A stretch of DNA of 25,587 nt, taken from assembly GCA_964605795.1 (NCBI GenBank), contig CAZSDZ010000042.1, forward strand, positions 1-25,587, written 5' to 3'. Below are positions 1 to 8,016 of the stretch, in pieces. Source of the DNA: JAFGOM01 sp964605795. Its GTDB lineage: Archaea; Halobacteriota; Methanomicrobia; Methanomicrobiales; Methanospirillaceae. Positions within the stretch are counted from its first letter, which is position 1, and every line of letters begins with the position of its first letter. The notes below the pieces were generated by a model. That model was not told the DNA's origin. It did no database searches and saw nothing but the letters and a program-made list of their open reading frames with translations. Both the position numbers and the translations under genes were made by a program.

Positions 1-16
1 TGTCCTGATAGTATTT

Positions 17-3000
17 CTACCCGGATTCTGCCACAGATATCCCGATGGTAATGGTTATTCCTTCAATATCCCAGTCCCGGTCCATCTGCCAGAGCAGATC
101 GATCGGCCGTTTTTCATGGGATTCATGGAGTGCCATGCAAGAAGCCCGGACTTCCTGACCAATCATATCCTGCCATCCCTGGTCAATGAGTGCGTAAACC
201 CGTGCATCAGGAATGACAAAATCAACCTGGATATAATCCTCGACATTGAGATCGAGTTGCTTTCGCATGTCCTGTATCCTTCTGATGATCTCTCTGGCAT
301 ATCCTTCTGCTTCGATATCTTGAGTGAGATCTACATCGACATACACCGTGGCATCGCTCATACTGGCAGCATAAAACCCGGGAGGTAACTGATCGACAAA
401 TTGGACATGTTCGCCGGTAATGGAAAAGGATCTCTTTCCGTCTGAGAGGCTGGCTTCTCCTTTAACTCTGATAGTATCCCGTAAAAGCGGCCCGTCTGCT
501 GATTCAATCAGTCTCTTGAGAACCGGTCCGTCCCGTCCAAAGCCAGGACCGATGGCCTTCATGACCGGGACCGCAGAACAACCGAGTTTGTCCCAGTTTC
601 CCCTGATAACGGTGACTTTTTGTGCATTTGCCCGCGAAGAACAGAGTTCATTCATCTCGGTTACTGCCTGCTCGACACGATCGGTCTGGCAGGATACAAC
701 GACCTCCCTGACCGGCCACCGGAGCTTTCTCTTCCCTGCCTGTCGTGCATTGAGTACCGCTTCATCAAAAGCCTGAACAACAGCCATCTTCTCTTCAAGT
801 TCGGTATCAATAAGCCGGGCAGTTCCCTCGATCCAGGGTTGCATGTGGACAGATACCGGATCGTGGGAAAGCCGGACATTCTGGTACATCGCTTCAGACA
901 GATGAGGTGCATAGGGTGCGAGAAGGCGGTTTAACATCCGTTGACAGTAGTACATCGTCTCGTAAGCATACTTCTTCTCTGGCGCATCCTCTTCCTCCCA
1001 CATCCGGGGACGGACCAGCTGGACGTACCAGCGGGAGAGGTCTTCTAAGATAAAGGTAAGGATGTTTCGGGTTACCTTGTGAATCTGGTACTCCTGCATG
1101 TCGGCAGTGACCTCTCGGGCGAGTGAATTGATGCGGGATAAAATCCAGCGATCTTCTTTTGGCATCTCCCTGACCGAGGCATGGATGTATGACTCATCCC
1201 ATACCCCGTCTTCTCCCCCCGCAGGAACAAACCCGTCAAGAATCATGTACGGGATCGGGAACCGGTATACATTCCAGAGAATATTTACCGATCGTGCAAC
1301 GGTCTGGACGCTCTCCCAGTTAAACTTGAGATCCTCCCAGGGTGCATTGGCTGAGAGAATATAGAGACGAAGAACATCAACACCGTAACTACCGATGACC
1401 TCTTCGGGAGTAACCACGTTGCCGAAGCTCTTGCTCATCTTCTTTCCTTCATGGTCAAGAGCAAACCCGTGCATCAGGACCTGGCGGTAGGGTGAACGAT
1501 TAAAGGCGATAATCGATGCACCGAGCTGGGAATAAAACCACCCTCTCGTCTGATCCTGGCCTTCCGTGATAAAATCAGCAGGCCACAACTTCTCAAAAGC
1601 CTCGCGTTCGCGGGGAAATCCAAGCGTTGCCCAGGAGGCCATGGCAGAATCAAACCAGACGTCAAAGATATCAGGAACCCGCTGCATCATTTTGCCACAG
1701 GAGCAGGGGATGGTTATCTCATCCACGTACGGACGGTGGGGATCAGTAAGATTCGCCTTTGCAGCTTCATTGAGCTCGGCTATGGTTCCAAAAACTCTCA
1801 TCTCCTGACAAAAGGAGCACTGCCAGACCGGGATGGGGATGCCCCAGTACCGCTGCCGGGAGATACACCAGTCACGGGATCCCTCGACAAAATCAAAGAA
1901 TCGTGCACTGCCTGCCCATTCAGGATACCAGGTCGTATCCTTAATCCCTGCCAGCATCTCGTTCTTAATCTTAGGGACGGTGAGGAACCACTGCTCGGTA
2001 GCCCGGTAAATGATAGGGTTTTTACAGCGCCAGCAATGGCCGTACCGGTGCACAATCGTCTGTTTCGCAAGGAGGTGATCGCCAAGAGCAGACAATACGG
2101 CATCATTTGCATCCCGTACAAAGAGACCGGCAAACGTTCCTGCCATCTCATTAAAGAGTCCGTCTCCCTCGACCGGGCAGAAGACAGGGAGTCCTTCTTT
2201 CTGACCAAGTAAAAAGTCATCCCACCCGTGACCGGGAGCGATATGTACCATCCCGGTATTATCCATCTCGACAAAATCTGCTGTGACTACCCGGTGGGAT
2301 ACCTGTGCCTGGTATGGAACCGAAAAAGAGAGCGGGGATTCATAGGTGGTGCCGGCAAGATCCTTGCCCTGGCATTTCTCAAGAATGGTAAAATCAGTGT
2401 ATCTGCCTTTCTTTAAGACTTCCTCTACCAATTCCTCTGCGATCCAGAGGATCTCTTCCGTCTCTCCTTTTACTGCACGAACCCGGGCATAGGTAAAGGC
2501 AGCATCAACCGCAACGCTCATATTTGCCGGAAGGGTCCAGGGAGTCGTCGTCCAGATAACGAGGTACTCGTTCTTTTTCCCGGTTATCGGAAACTTGACA
2601 TAGATTGACGGATCCTGTTCATCCCAGTACTCAACCTCAGAATCTGCAATGGCAGTCTCACAACGGGGACACCAGTTTACAACCCGAAAACCCTTCTCAA
2701 GGAGTGACTTCTCATGGGCTTTTTTTAAGATCCACCAGGCAGACTCGATATATTGGGGAGCAACCGTCTGGTATGGATCGGTAAAATCCATCCAGACCCC
2801 GAGATTCCTGAACTGGTCACTCATGATCTCCTTGTGGGTCAGGGCAAACTCCTTGCACCGCTCGATAAATGCCGCAATCCCAAAGGTCTCAATATCCTTC
2901 TTGTTTTTAAACCCGAGTTCGTTCTCTACACGGACCTCAATGGGAAGACCATGCATATCATATCCTGCACGGTCAATAACATTACAGCCCCGCATACGAT

Positions 3001-3211
3001 GATATCGCAATATACAGTCCTTTAAGATCTTGTTCCATGCGGTCCCGAGATGAATATGACCGGTTGTATACGGAGGGCCATCAACAAAAAAGAAGGTTTT
3101 ACCGTTCTTTTTCTGCTCCTTTACCTCCCGATATATCTCTTCCTGGCTCCAAAATGTCCTGACTGACGCCTCGACATCATGGGCAACAAAACTACTGGTG
3201 ACTTCTTTCAC
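17..3211 (-). CDS. ileS: Isoleucyl-tRNA synthetase
   Basis: Cytoplasmic class I aminoacyl-tRNA synthetase that charges tRNA-Ile with isoleucine using ATP. The 1064-residue length suits the long archaeal/eukaryotic-type IleRS. The HIGH-type signature is HIHLG at residues 52-56 and the KMSKS loop is intact at 591-595. The CP1 editing domain follows the first half of the Rossmann fold (WTTTPWTLPAN around residues 220-230). Zinc-type cysteine pairs are visible in the middle (WCPRC, CWRC, CSFC), and an anticodon-binding and C-terminal domain fills residues about 680-1064. The start is GTG at 3211 with a GAGGG Shine-Dalgarno about 8 nt upstream; the protein then begins with a conserved-looking KEVTSSF. 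The gene is monocistronic, with its own TATA region (3231-3257). The stop is TAG, and only 16 nt of the window lie beyond it. Identification is secure. Confidence 0.98.
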   Translation of the reverse strand: MKEVTSSFVAHDVEASVRTFWSQEEIYREVKEQKKNGKTFFFVDGPPYTTGHIHLGTAWNKILKDCILRYHRMRGCNVIDRAGYDMHGLPIEVRVENELGFKNKKDIETFGIAAFIERCKEFALTHKEIMSDQFRNLGVWMDFTDPYQTVAPQYIESAWWILKKAHEKSLLEKGFRVVNWCPRCETAIADSEVEYWDEQDPSIYVKFPITGKKNEYLVIWTTTPWTLPANMSVAVDAAFTYARVRAVKGETEEILWIAEELVEEVLKKGRYTDFTILEKCQGKDLAGTTYESPLSFSVPYQAQVSHRVVTADFVEMDNTGMVHIAPGHGWDDFLLGQKEGLPVFCPVEGDGLFNEMAGTFAGLFVRDANDAVLSALGDHLLAKQTIVHRYGHCWRCKNPIIYRATEQWFLTVPKIKNEMLAGIKDTTWYPEWAGSARFFDFVEGSRDWCISRQRYWGIPIPVWQCSFCQEMRVFGTIAELNEAAKANLTDPHRPYVDEITIPCSCGKMMQRVPDIFDVWFDSAMASWATLGFPREREAFEKLWPADFITEGQDQTRGWFYSQLGASIIAFNRSPYRQVLMHGFALDHEGKKMSKSFGNVVTPEEVIGSYGVDVLRLYILSANAPWEDLKFNWESVQTVARSVNILWNVYRFPIPYMILDGFVPAGGEDGVWDESYIHASVREMPKEDRWILSRINSLAREVTADMQEYQIHKVTRNILTFILEDLSRWYVQLVRPRMWEEEDAPEKKYAYETMYYCQRMLNRLLAPYAPHLSEAMYQNVRLSHDPVSVHMQPWIEGTARLIDTELEEKMAVVQAFDEAVLNARQAGKRKLRWPVREVVVSCQTDRVEQAVTEMNELCSSRANAQKVTVIRGNWDKLGCSAVPVMKAIGPGFGRDGPVLKRLIESADGPLLRDTIRVKGEASLSDGKRSFSITGEHVQFVDQLPPGFYAASMSDATVYVDVDLTQDIEAEGYAREIIRRIQDMRKQLDLNVEDYIQVDFVIPDARVYALIDQGWQDMIGQEVRASCMALHESHEKRPIDLLWQMDRDWDIEGITITIGISVAESG

Positions 3212-3230
3212 CTTAAATCCCTCAAAATGT

Positions 3231-3257
3231 GGTATACTATTCCATCTGTATACAGAT
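3231..3257 (-). promoter_or_regulatory. ileS promoter with palindromic TATA region
   Basis: Read on the minus strand, two TATA-like elements lie 20-45 nt before the GTG start: AGTATACC at 3231-3240, and GTATAC inside a perfect 14-bp palindrome ATCTGTATACAGAT at 3244-3257. The outer TATA would place transcription start near 3223, leaving a leader of about 12 nt with GAGGG. The palindrome covering the TATA box looks like a repressor-type operator, but no regulator is identified. Confidence 0.5.
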
Positions 3258-3285
3258 AGTAGTAACTGCAGAAGAGGGATTTTTT

Positions 3286-3303
3286 CTATCTTAAAAAAAG
3301 ATA
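3286..3303. terminator. A/T-rich hairpin between ileS and the SagB gene
   Basis: TATCTT (3287-3292) and AAGATA (3298-3303) form a 6-bp inverted repeat around five A. On the minus strand this gives a T-rich run, and six T precede it on the plus strand. It lies about 130 nt past the stop of the SagB-type gene and may be a back-up terminator. The assignment is weak. Confidence 0.25.
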
Positions 3304-3386
3304 TTGCCCGGGATACGGATCTCCCATTCCCTGATGATGAGATTGCCGATTGGATTATAGATGATACGATGAGGAGAGATATCTTT

Positions 3387-3394
3387 AAAAAAAA
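3387..3394 (-). terminator. Oligo-T terminator of the SagB-type gene
   Basis: Eight A on the plus strand give T8 on the minus strand, about 45 nt after the stop codon of the nitroreductase gene. This is the usual form of archaeal intrinsic terminator; no hairpin is needed. Confidence 0.5.
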
Positions 3395-3436
3395 TGAATC
3401 CCTGATTTTTTGCAGGTAAATGCCGGTATTATCAGG

Positions 3437-4180
3437 CTATCTCTTCCCGACCGTTGCCATGTAGATGACAAAATCATCCTTCTCTTTGATACCAATAACT
3501 GCTTTTGCCTCCTCATCAAAGAAGGATCCGACGGCACAGACCCCGCAGTCAATCGCTTCGGCAGCCAGATAGAGGTTCTGACAGATATGTCCGGCATCTA
3601 AAAAGAGGTACCGCCAGCCCCGACTGCCGAACAACCAGAGTATCCGTTCCGGGCATGCCACCCAGATAAAGGTAACCGCAGACTGCAGGATCATATCAGG
3701 TTTTTTTATGCACCTGGCAACATCGTCAGGTTCTCCTTCTGTACAGTCTTCGAGCACGATGGCATGGTCCATGGGAAGATACCGGTATATGCCCTTCTCT
3801 AACCCGGAAACACGGTTAATCAAAAGATAAGTCTCTATTGCATGGGTGGCTCCCGCTGAAGGAACAAACCGGAACTCAGTCTTTCCGGTTATCTTTCGTA
3901 CCCCTTGAGTATAGGTGAGGAGCAGGGAGAGTTCGGGAAGAGATAACCGGGTATCCTTATAGGTGCGGAGAGTCTCTCTCTTCTCAAAAACCCGCTTTAT
4001 ATCTGCCTGATGAAATGTCTTTGCGGTCACATCAGGGAGGATTATCATATTTCTGACGGGTTTACAGGATTTTGTATCCGCAGGTTCAGGCAACCCTGAT
4101 TCCCTTCCCGGGCCTGTTTTCCTCGTAGCAGTCTCTTTTAAAAAAGTGACTCCTGGTGTATGTATGGTATCCATATCCAT
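3437..4180 (-). CDS. SagB-type nitroreductase family protein
   Basis: Probable FMN-dependent oxidoreductase of the nitroreductase superfamily, closest in style to the SagB/ThcOx dehydrogenase group. Residues about 1-50 are low in recognisable features. From about 67 the family opening RETLRTYKD is followed by LSLPELSLLLTYTQGVR, which matches the 'R-S-x-R-x-Y ... L-S-x-x-L-L-x-x-x-Q-G' pattern. Other typical segments are VPSAGATHAIETYLL, GIYRYLP and DAGHICQNLYLAAEAIDCG. It is 247 residues with no signal peptide, so probably cytoplasmic. No azole-peptide precursor or cyclodehydratase gene lies beside it, so a role in a RiPP pathway cannot be claimed and its substrate is unknown. The ATG at 4180 lies about 25 nt after a clear TATA box, so the message is probably leaderless. 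Confidence 0.85.
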   Translation of the reverse strand: MDMDTIHTPGVTFLKETATRKTGPGRESGLPEPADTKSCKPVRNMIILPDVTAKTFHQADIKRVFEKRETLRTYKDTRLSLPELSLLLTYTQGVRKITGKTEFRFVPSAGATHAIETYLLINRVSGLEKGIYRYLPMDHAIVLEDCTEGEPDDVARCIKKPDMILQSAVTFIWVACPERILWLFGSRGWRYLFLDAGHICQNLYLAAEAIDCGVCAVGSFFDEEAKAVIGIKEKDDFVIYMATVGKR

Positions 4181-4200
4181 GGTACTGACTCTTTCATCCT

Positions 4201-4210
4201 GCTATATATG
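4201..4210 (-). promoter_or_regulatory. TATA box of the SagB-type gene
   Basis: CATATATAGC on the minus strand is centred about 26 nt before the ATG at 4180, so transcription should begin at or next to the start codon. No Shine-Dalgarno is present, consistent with a leaderless mRNA. The rest of 4211-4450 is A/T-rich and shows no gene. Confidence 0.6.
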
Positions 4211-4451
4211 TGTTGGGATAAAAATCTCCATCCAACAGGAAATCCTGACTGAATACCTGATTATACCGATAAAAAATTGATTTCAAGAACAAAATTTTCA
4301 TGAACAATAGTCAGGATAATAAAACCCTGTACGGAAACAACAGAATAGATGGATAGAGATCATCTGATCTTGATGTATACCGACTACTACCTGAATACGA
4401 AGAAAACGTTTGATACTGTACACATCAATCCCGGGAGAATGACTGACCCGG

Positions 4452-4456
4452 AAAAA
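4452..4456 (-). terminator. Oligo-T end of RNase P RNA
   Basis: Five T on the minus strand follow within 15 nt of the 3' strand of helix P1, a suitable termination site for the RNase P RNA transcript. Confidence 0.5.
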
Positions 4457-4464
4457 TGCAATGA

Positions 4465-4810
4465 GTGGGAGGAGTAAGCCCCCTTCTGTTCATTGCAGCA
4501 TTCGGCTAACGCGCCGTACCCGGACAGGCATCGGGCTGCCTTTTATGCCCTGTTTCGGCTTGCACCCGCAGGGATTCACCGTTCCATCGAATCCTGTTCG
4601 TCATGGTTCAGCGGGTTAACTCATGTATACACACTTCTCGCCAAAAGGCTCAGCCGCATCATTACTCTGAACAGGGCGTGTCGTTTCTGTGCCATTGCCG
4701 TGACTCTCGCCACCCGGGATTGCCCCCGGCTGCGTACCCGATCGGTGGGGGGACTTTCCTCAGCCACCGGACTTGCATCCGGCTACCGTCAGCTGCACTC
4801 TCCCTCTCAC
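4465..4810 (-). ncRNA. rnpB: RNase P RNA (archaeal)
   Basis: Catalytic RNA subunit of RNase P, which removes 5' leaders from pre-tRNAs. On the minus strand the universally conserved blocks occur in order. The P4 5' strand region with GAGGAAAGTCC lies at 4749-4766, ACAGAAACGAC at about 4680-4692, and the 3' block ACAGAAGGGGGCTTAC at 4474-4489. The two ends pair as helix P1 (GTGAGAGGG near 4802-4810 with the CTCCTCCCAC segment near 4465-4474, containing one mismatch), which sets ends of about 346 nt. That is a normal size for archaeal type A RNA. A T-run follows the 3' end, and a TATA-like element lies 26-31 nt upstream of the 5' end. Exact termini are estimates to within a few bases. Confidence 0.95.
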
Positions 4811-4835
4811 AGGAGTACAATAGCAACGCAGGAGA

Positions 4836-4841
4836 GATAAA
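4836..4841 (-). promoter_or_regulatory. TATA-like element of rnpB
   Basis: CCTTTATCTC on the minus strand lies 26-31 nt upstream of the predicted 5' end of RNase P RNA, the right distance for a TBP site. It is not a perfect consensus. Confidence 0.4.
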
Positions 4842-4918
4842 GGTACGGAGAATTTCTGTTACGACATAAAAGAGTGGGATAATGGAAAGGAGTGAAGGTT
4901 CCCTCTATGCATTACCAG

Positions 4919-5698
4919 TTATCCTTCCATACTCTGGAGGATAAGAACCGTTCCCAGGTCATCTCCGCTAAAAGAGCGGATAGGTCTGGCCCAGGCAACA
5001 AACGGTTTTTTATGGCCATTTGTGGGAGTCGAGAGATACAGGTATCTCTCTTCCCCGGTATCTGCGATGGATTGAATCATGGCAGAAAAATCAGATAAAG
5101 TGATAGTATTTCCCGTCTGGTACTCGTGTGGCCGGAAGCATTCTGTGAATTCCCGGTATTGCAGGAAAGAGTCGTCGATATCAAGAAAGGTTTCTGCATA
5201 TCCGTTCATGTACAGAATTCGGGTCTTGGTATCAACGATTATCATACCATATCCCAGTTCACTGATACTCCCGAGCGTATCAACCGGCTCTGGGATCTTT
5301 GCTCTCGTGCAGGTGTAGGTATTTATCGCAATCTGGATAGCATAATGAAGCGAGGTACTGGTTACCGGTTTTAAAAGAAACCCGAAGGGTTCTGCAATCT
5401 TTGAACGGAGCATAATCTCCTCGTCCATATTTCCGGTAACGAATACGACCGGGACATGCACAAGGTTGTAACAATACCGCGCCGTATCGATCCCATCCAG
5501 TTCTCCTTCAAGCATGATATCCATAAGAATGAGATCAACCGGTTTTGTGAGAACTTCGCGAATTGCTTCTGTTCCTGACTTTGCATGACCGACAACCTGA
5601 TATTTGAGACGCTGTAAGAGTTTCGTCGTAACTTCAGCGGTAATGGGATTATCCTCTACAAGAATAATACGCTCACGGAAATGTCCTGAATCCTCCAT
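4919..5698 (-). CDS. REC-PAS response regulator
   Basis: Cytoplasmic signalling protein of 259 residues with an N-terminal receiver domain (about 10-128) and a PAS-like domain (about 140-255). Receiver landmarks are the acidic pair E15-D16, phospho-acceptor D60 in LILMDIML, T88 in VFVTGN and K110 in FLLKPV. All are intact, so it should accept phosphate from a histidine kinase. The PAS segment contains the typical IIVDTKTRILYMNGYAE stretch. There is no DNA-binding or enzymatic output domain, a common arrangement in methanogens, where such proteins act as relay partners. No kinase gene is near, so it is an orphan here. ATG at 5698 is preceded by CTGGAG 5-6 nt upstream. Confidence 0.9.
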   Translation of the reverse strand: MEDSGHFRERIILVEDNPITAEVTTKLLQRLKYQVVGHAKSGTEAIREVLTKPVDLILMDIMLEGELDGIDTARYCYNLVHVPVVFVTGNMDEEIMLRSKIAEPFGFLLKPVTSTSLHYAIQIAINTYTCTRAKIPEPVDTLGSISELGYGMIIVDTKTRILYMNGYAETFLDIDDSFLQYREFTECFRPHEYQTGNTITLSDFSAMIQSIADTGEERYLYLSTPTNGHKKPFVAWARPIRSFSGDDLGTVLILQSMEG

Positions 5699-5740
5699 TA
5701 CCGCTCCAGAGATAATATTTTAGAGGATCTCTCCCTGATA

Positions 5741-5750
5741 TGATATATTG
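5741..5750 (-). promoter_or_regulatory. TATA box of the response regulator gene
   Basis: CAATATATCA on the minus strand is centred about 47 nt before the ATG, predicting a leader of roughly 18-20 nt that contains the CTGGAG Shine-Dalgarno. Confidence 0.5.
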
Positions 5751-5962
5751 CACTCATTACCTGCATAGATCTTGCTCCCTTCTCGTTTATATTACGTATC
5801 TTTCAAGTGTATCCTGATTTTAGAGAACAATCTAAATGAAACCGTTTTACCGCATCGATACATGACGTCTCATTACCATTCTCATAAGATGTAAACCTCA
5901 TGAAACAGGGCTCCCTTCCTTTTTCCTCTCTAAAAAAGATGGGTCAATCCTTGCATCTGCCA

Positions 5963-5974
5963 TTATTATAATAC
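5963..5974 (+). promoter_or_regulatory. TATA box of the AMMECR1-tgtA-arcS cluster
   Basis: TTATTATAATA is centred about 29 nt before the second in-frame ATG (5997) but overlaps the region just before the first ATG (5976). Normal archaeal spacing would start transcription near 5995, which favours a leaderless message read from 5997. Confidence 0.5.
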
Positions 5975-5975
5975 C

Positions 5976-6554
5976 ATGCAGTCCTGTAGGTACTGCATGC
6001 AGGTTCTGAATGAAAAAGAGGGTTCTCTTGCAGTTACGTATGCACGACAGGTATTAAACGAACATATCTGCCGGGAACCACAAGAAACAATCAGTTTTCC
6101 GCCGGTATTTTCAGAAAAACGGGGTGTTTTTGTTACCCTGACCAAATCCGGGGATCTCAGGGGGTGTATCGGATTTCCCCTCCCGGTCATGCCGCTTGGA
6201 GCAGCCATAAAAGATGCTGCGATATCCGCAGCAGAGGCTGACCCCCGTTTTCCACCGGTCAGATGTCCTGAACTCCCCTCTATCCATATCGATATCACGA
6301 TTCTGTCAGTCCCGGTACTATGTGATGTATCACCCATAAAACGTCCGACGGCACTAAAAATCGGAACCCACGGGCTGATTGTGAGAGGATATAACCGTTC
6401 AGGTCTCTTACTTCCCCAGGTGGCGGTTGAGTGGGGATTTGATGAACTGACATTTCTCAACCAGGTCTGTATAAAAGCTGGCCTCCCTCCTGAGAGCTGG
6501 AAGGATCCGGGAGTGGAGCTCTTAACCTTTGAAGGACAGATTTTTACAGAATAA
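5976..6554 (+). CDS. AMMECR1 family protein
   Basis: Member of the AMMECR1 family, conserved from archaea to humans and of unknown biochemical function. The family hallmark LRGCIGF is at residues 61-67. The flanking segments RGVFVTLTK, DPRFPPV and LLLPQVAVEWG also match the family, and 192 residues is full length. Two starts are possible. ATG 5976 gives MQSCRYCM..., but a TATA box immediately upstream fits a leaderless start at ATG 5997 (185 residues), where the protein begins just before the conserved EGSLAVTYAR helix. tgtA begins 4 nt after the stop and arcS overlaps tgtA, so the three genes are almost certainly cotranscribed. That placement suggests, but does not prove, a link to tRNA modification. 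Confidence 0.92.
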   Translation: MQSCRYCMQVLNEKEGSLAVTYARQVLNEHICREPQETISFPPVFSEKRGVFVTLTKSGDLRGCIGFPLPVMPLGAAIKDAAISAAEADPRFPPVRCPELPSIHIDITILSVPVLCDVSPIKRPTALKIGTHGLIVRGYNRSGLLLPQVAVEWGFDELTFLNQVCIKAGLPPESWKDPGVELLTFEGQIFTE

Positions 6555-6558
6555 ATAC

Positions 6559-8016
6559 ATGTCACTGCATTTTGAAGTTTTAAAAGAGGATGTTGCAGGC
6601 AGAATTGGTCGGCTTACCGATGGGAAAAAGACGCTGCATACCCCTGCCATCCTTCCGGTGATAAATCCGCATGTGCCACTGATAACTCCCCGTAAGCTCT
6701 GGGATATGGGTTTTACCGCGCTCATCACCAATGCATATATCCTCTCGAAAAGCCGGGAATTTCGTGAACCAGCACTCAGTCAGGGTCTCCATGAACTCTA
6801 TGATTTTCCCGGGATCATCATGACAGATTCGGGCTCATTCCAGTTATCGGTCTATGGAGAGGTAAAGATATCAAATACTGAGACACTCCGGTTTCAGCAG
6901 GAGATCGGGAGTGATATCATCGTTCCCCTTGATATCCCTACCTCTCCGGACAGTCCGAGAGAACAGGTACAAGAAGAGCTTGCCTGTACACTTTCGCGCC
7001 TTTTAGAGGCAAAGGAGTGTGTAGATGAGAACCTGTACACTCTTGCCGGACCGGTCCAGGGAGGTTCCTTCCTTGATCTCAGAAAAGAAGCTGCGGAAAA
7101 TGTCTCCCGTATGGGTTTCTCATTCTGTCCGATTGGAGCCGTGGTTCCGCTCATGGAGAATTACCGGTACAAGGAACTCGTTGATGTCGTCATAACCTGC
7201 AAACAATACCTGCCTTCGTCTGCATGTATCCATCTCTTTGGCGCAGGCCATCCGTCCATGTTTGCCCTGGCTGTTGCGATGGGGTGCGATATCTTTGATT
7301 CTGCTGCATATGCACTCTATGCAAAGGATAACCGGTATATGACACCATATGGAAGTTATAAGATCCATGAACTTTCATATCTCCCCTGTGCCTGCGAGGT
7401 ATGCCAGAACCATACTGCACGGGAGTTACGAGAGTCAGAAGAGAAGGAACGTCTGTTAGCACTTCACAACCTGTATGTCACAAAAGCAGAGATCGAGCGG
7501 GTAAAGCAGGCGATAACAGATGGAACGTTATGGGAATTAGTCGATGAACGGTGCAGAAGTCATCCGGCTCTCCTTTCAGGCTACCGGCATCTGCTTACCT
7601 CAGCAGAGAAACTGGCAGAAAAGGATCGGGTATCTAAAAGGCGTTTTTTTTACCGGGGAGCAGAGAGCTGCAGAAGAACAGAAGTTATCAGGTATCATGA
7701 GATGATCCCCCGGTTCTCTGCAGGGGCAACCATCCTTGTCTCGTTTGATCGTGAGCAGAGTAAGGACTATGATACCGTATTCTTTTTCAAACCTCCGTTC
7801 GGTCCGTATCCCCCCGAATTAAAAGAGACGTTTCCCATAGGACAGAGTGAGATCCCGTCATGGGATGAAGAAATGGTTCGAACCGGATGTGCCGGTATTG
7901 CAAAACTCGTGCAGACATACCCTGAAAGTTCGGTAACGGTTCAGTGTCATAAACGTTGGGCATCTCTTGTACAGGAGATGCTACCTTCAGTCGGAGTAGT
8001 GAATGAAACGGTTTAG
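6559..8016 (+). CDS. tgtA: Archaeosine tRNA-guanine transglycosylase (TgtA)
   Basis: Exchanges guanine-15 in the D-loop of archaeal tRNAs for preQ0, the first tRNA-level step of archaeosine synthesis. The 485-residue product carries the catalytic TIM barrel (about 1-330). The conserved aspartate is D90 in MTDSGSFQ, the second acidic site lies in CDIFDSAAYALYAKD, and the zinc ligands are CACEVC plus the histidine of LALHNLY. The remaining region of about 115 residues resembles the domain that follows the barrel in ArcS, but no PUA domain follows; full archaeal TGTs usually end in one. The neighbouring arcS supplies a PUA domain. ATG 6559 is chosen over an in-frame TTG at 6529 because the homologous region starts at MSLHFEVL and it lies just after the AMMECR1 stop. 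Confidence 0.96.
   Translation: MSLHFEVLKEDVAGRIGRLTDGKKTLHTPAILPVINPHVPLITPRKLWDMGFTALITNAYILSKSREFREPALSQGLHELYDFPGIIMTDSGSFQLSVYGEVKISNTETLRFQQEIGSDIIVPLDIPTSPDSPREQVQEELACTLSRLLEAKECVDENLYTLAGPVQGGSFLDLRKEAAENVSRMGFSFCPIGAVVPLMENYRYKELVDVVITCKQYLPSSACIHLFGAGHPSMFALAVAMGCDIFDSAAYALYAKDNRYMTPYGSYKIHELSYLPCACEVCQNHTARELRESEEKERLLALHNLYVTKAEIERVKQAITDGTLWELVDERCRSHPALLSGYRHLLTSAEKLAEKDRVSKRRFFYRGAESCRRTEVIRYHEMIPRFSAGATILVSFDREQSKDYDTVFFFKPPFGPYPPELKETFPIGQSEIPSWDEEMVRTGCAGIAKLVQTYPESSVTVQCHKRWASLVQEMLPSVGVVNETV

Noticed and set aside
1798..2274. 158-codon frames within ileS (another minus-strand frame here, and a similar one on the plus strand)
   Set aside because: Shadow frames of the strongly conserved ileS; not similar to any family.
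4493..4869. Open frames on the plus strand (about 115 and 88 codons)
   Set aside because: They are antisense to RNase P RNA, whose conserved blocks explain the sequence.
6529..6558. TTG start adding ten residues to TgtA
   Set aside because: It overlaps the AMMECR1 3' end, and family similarity begins at ATG 6559.
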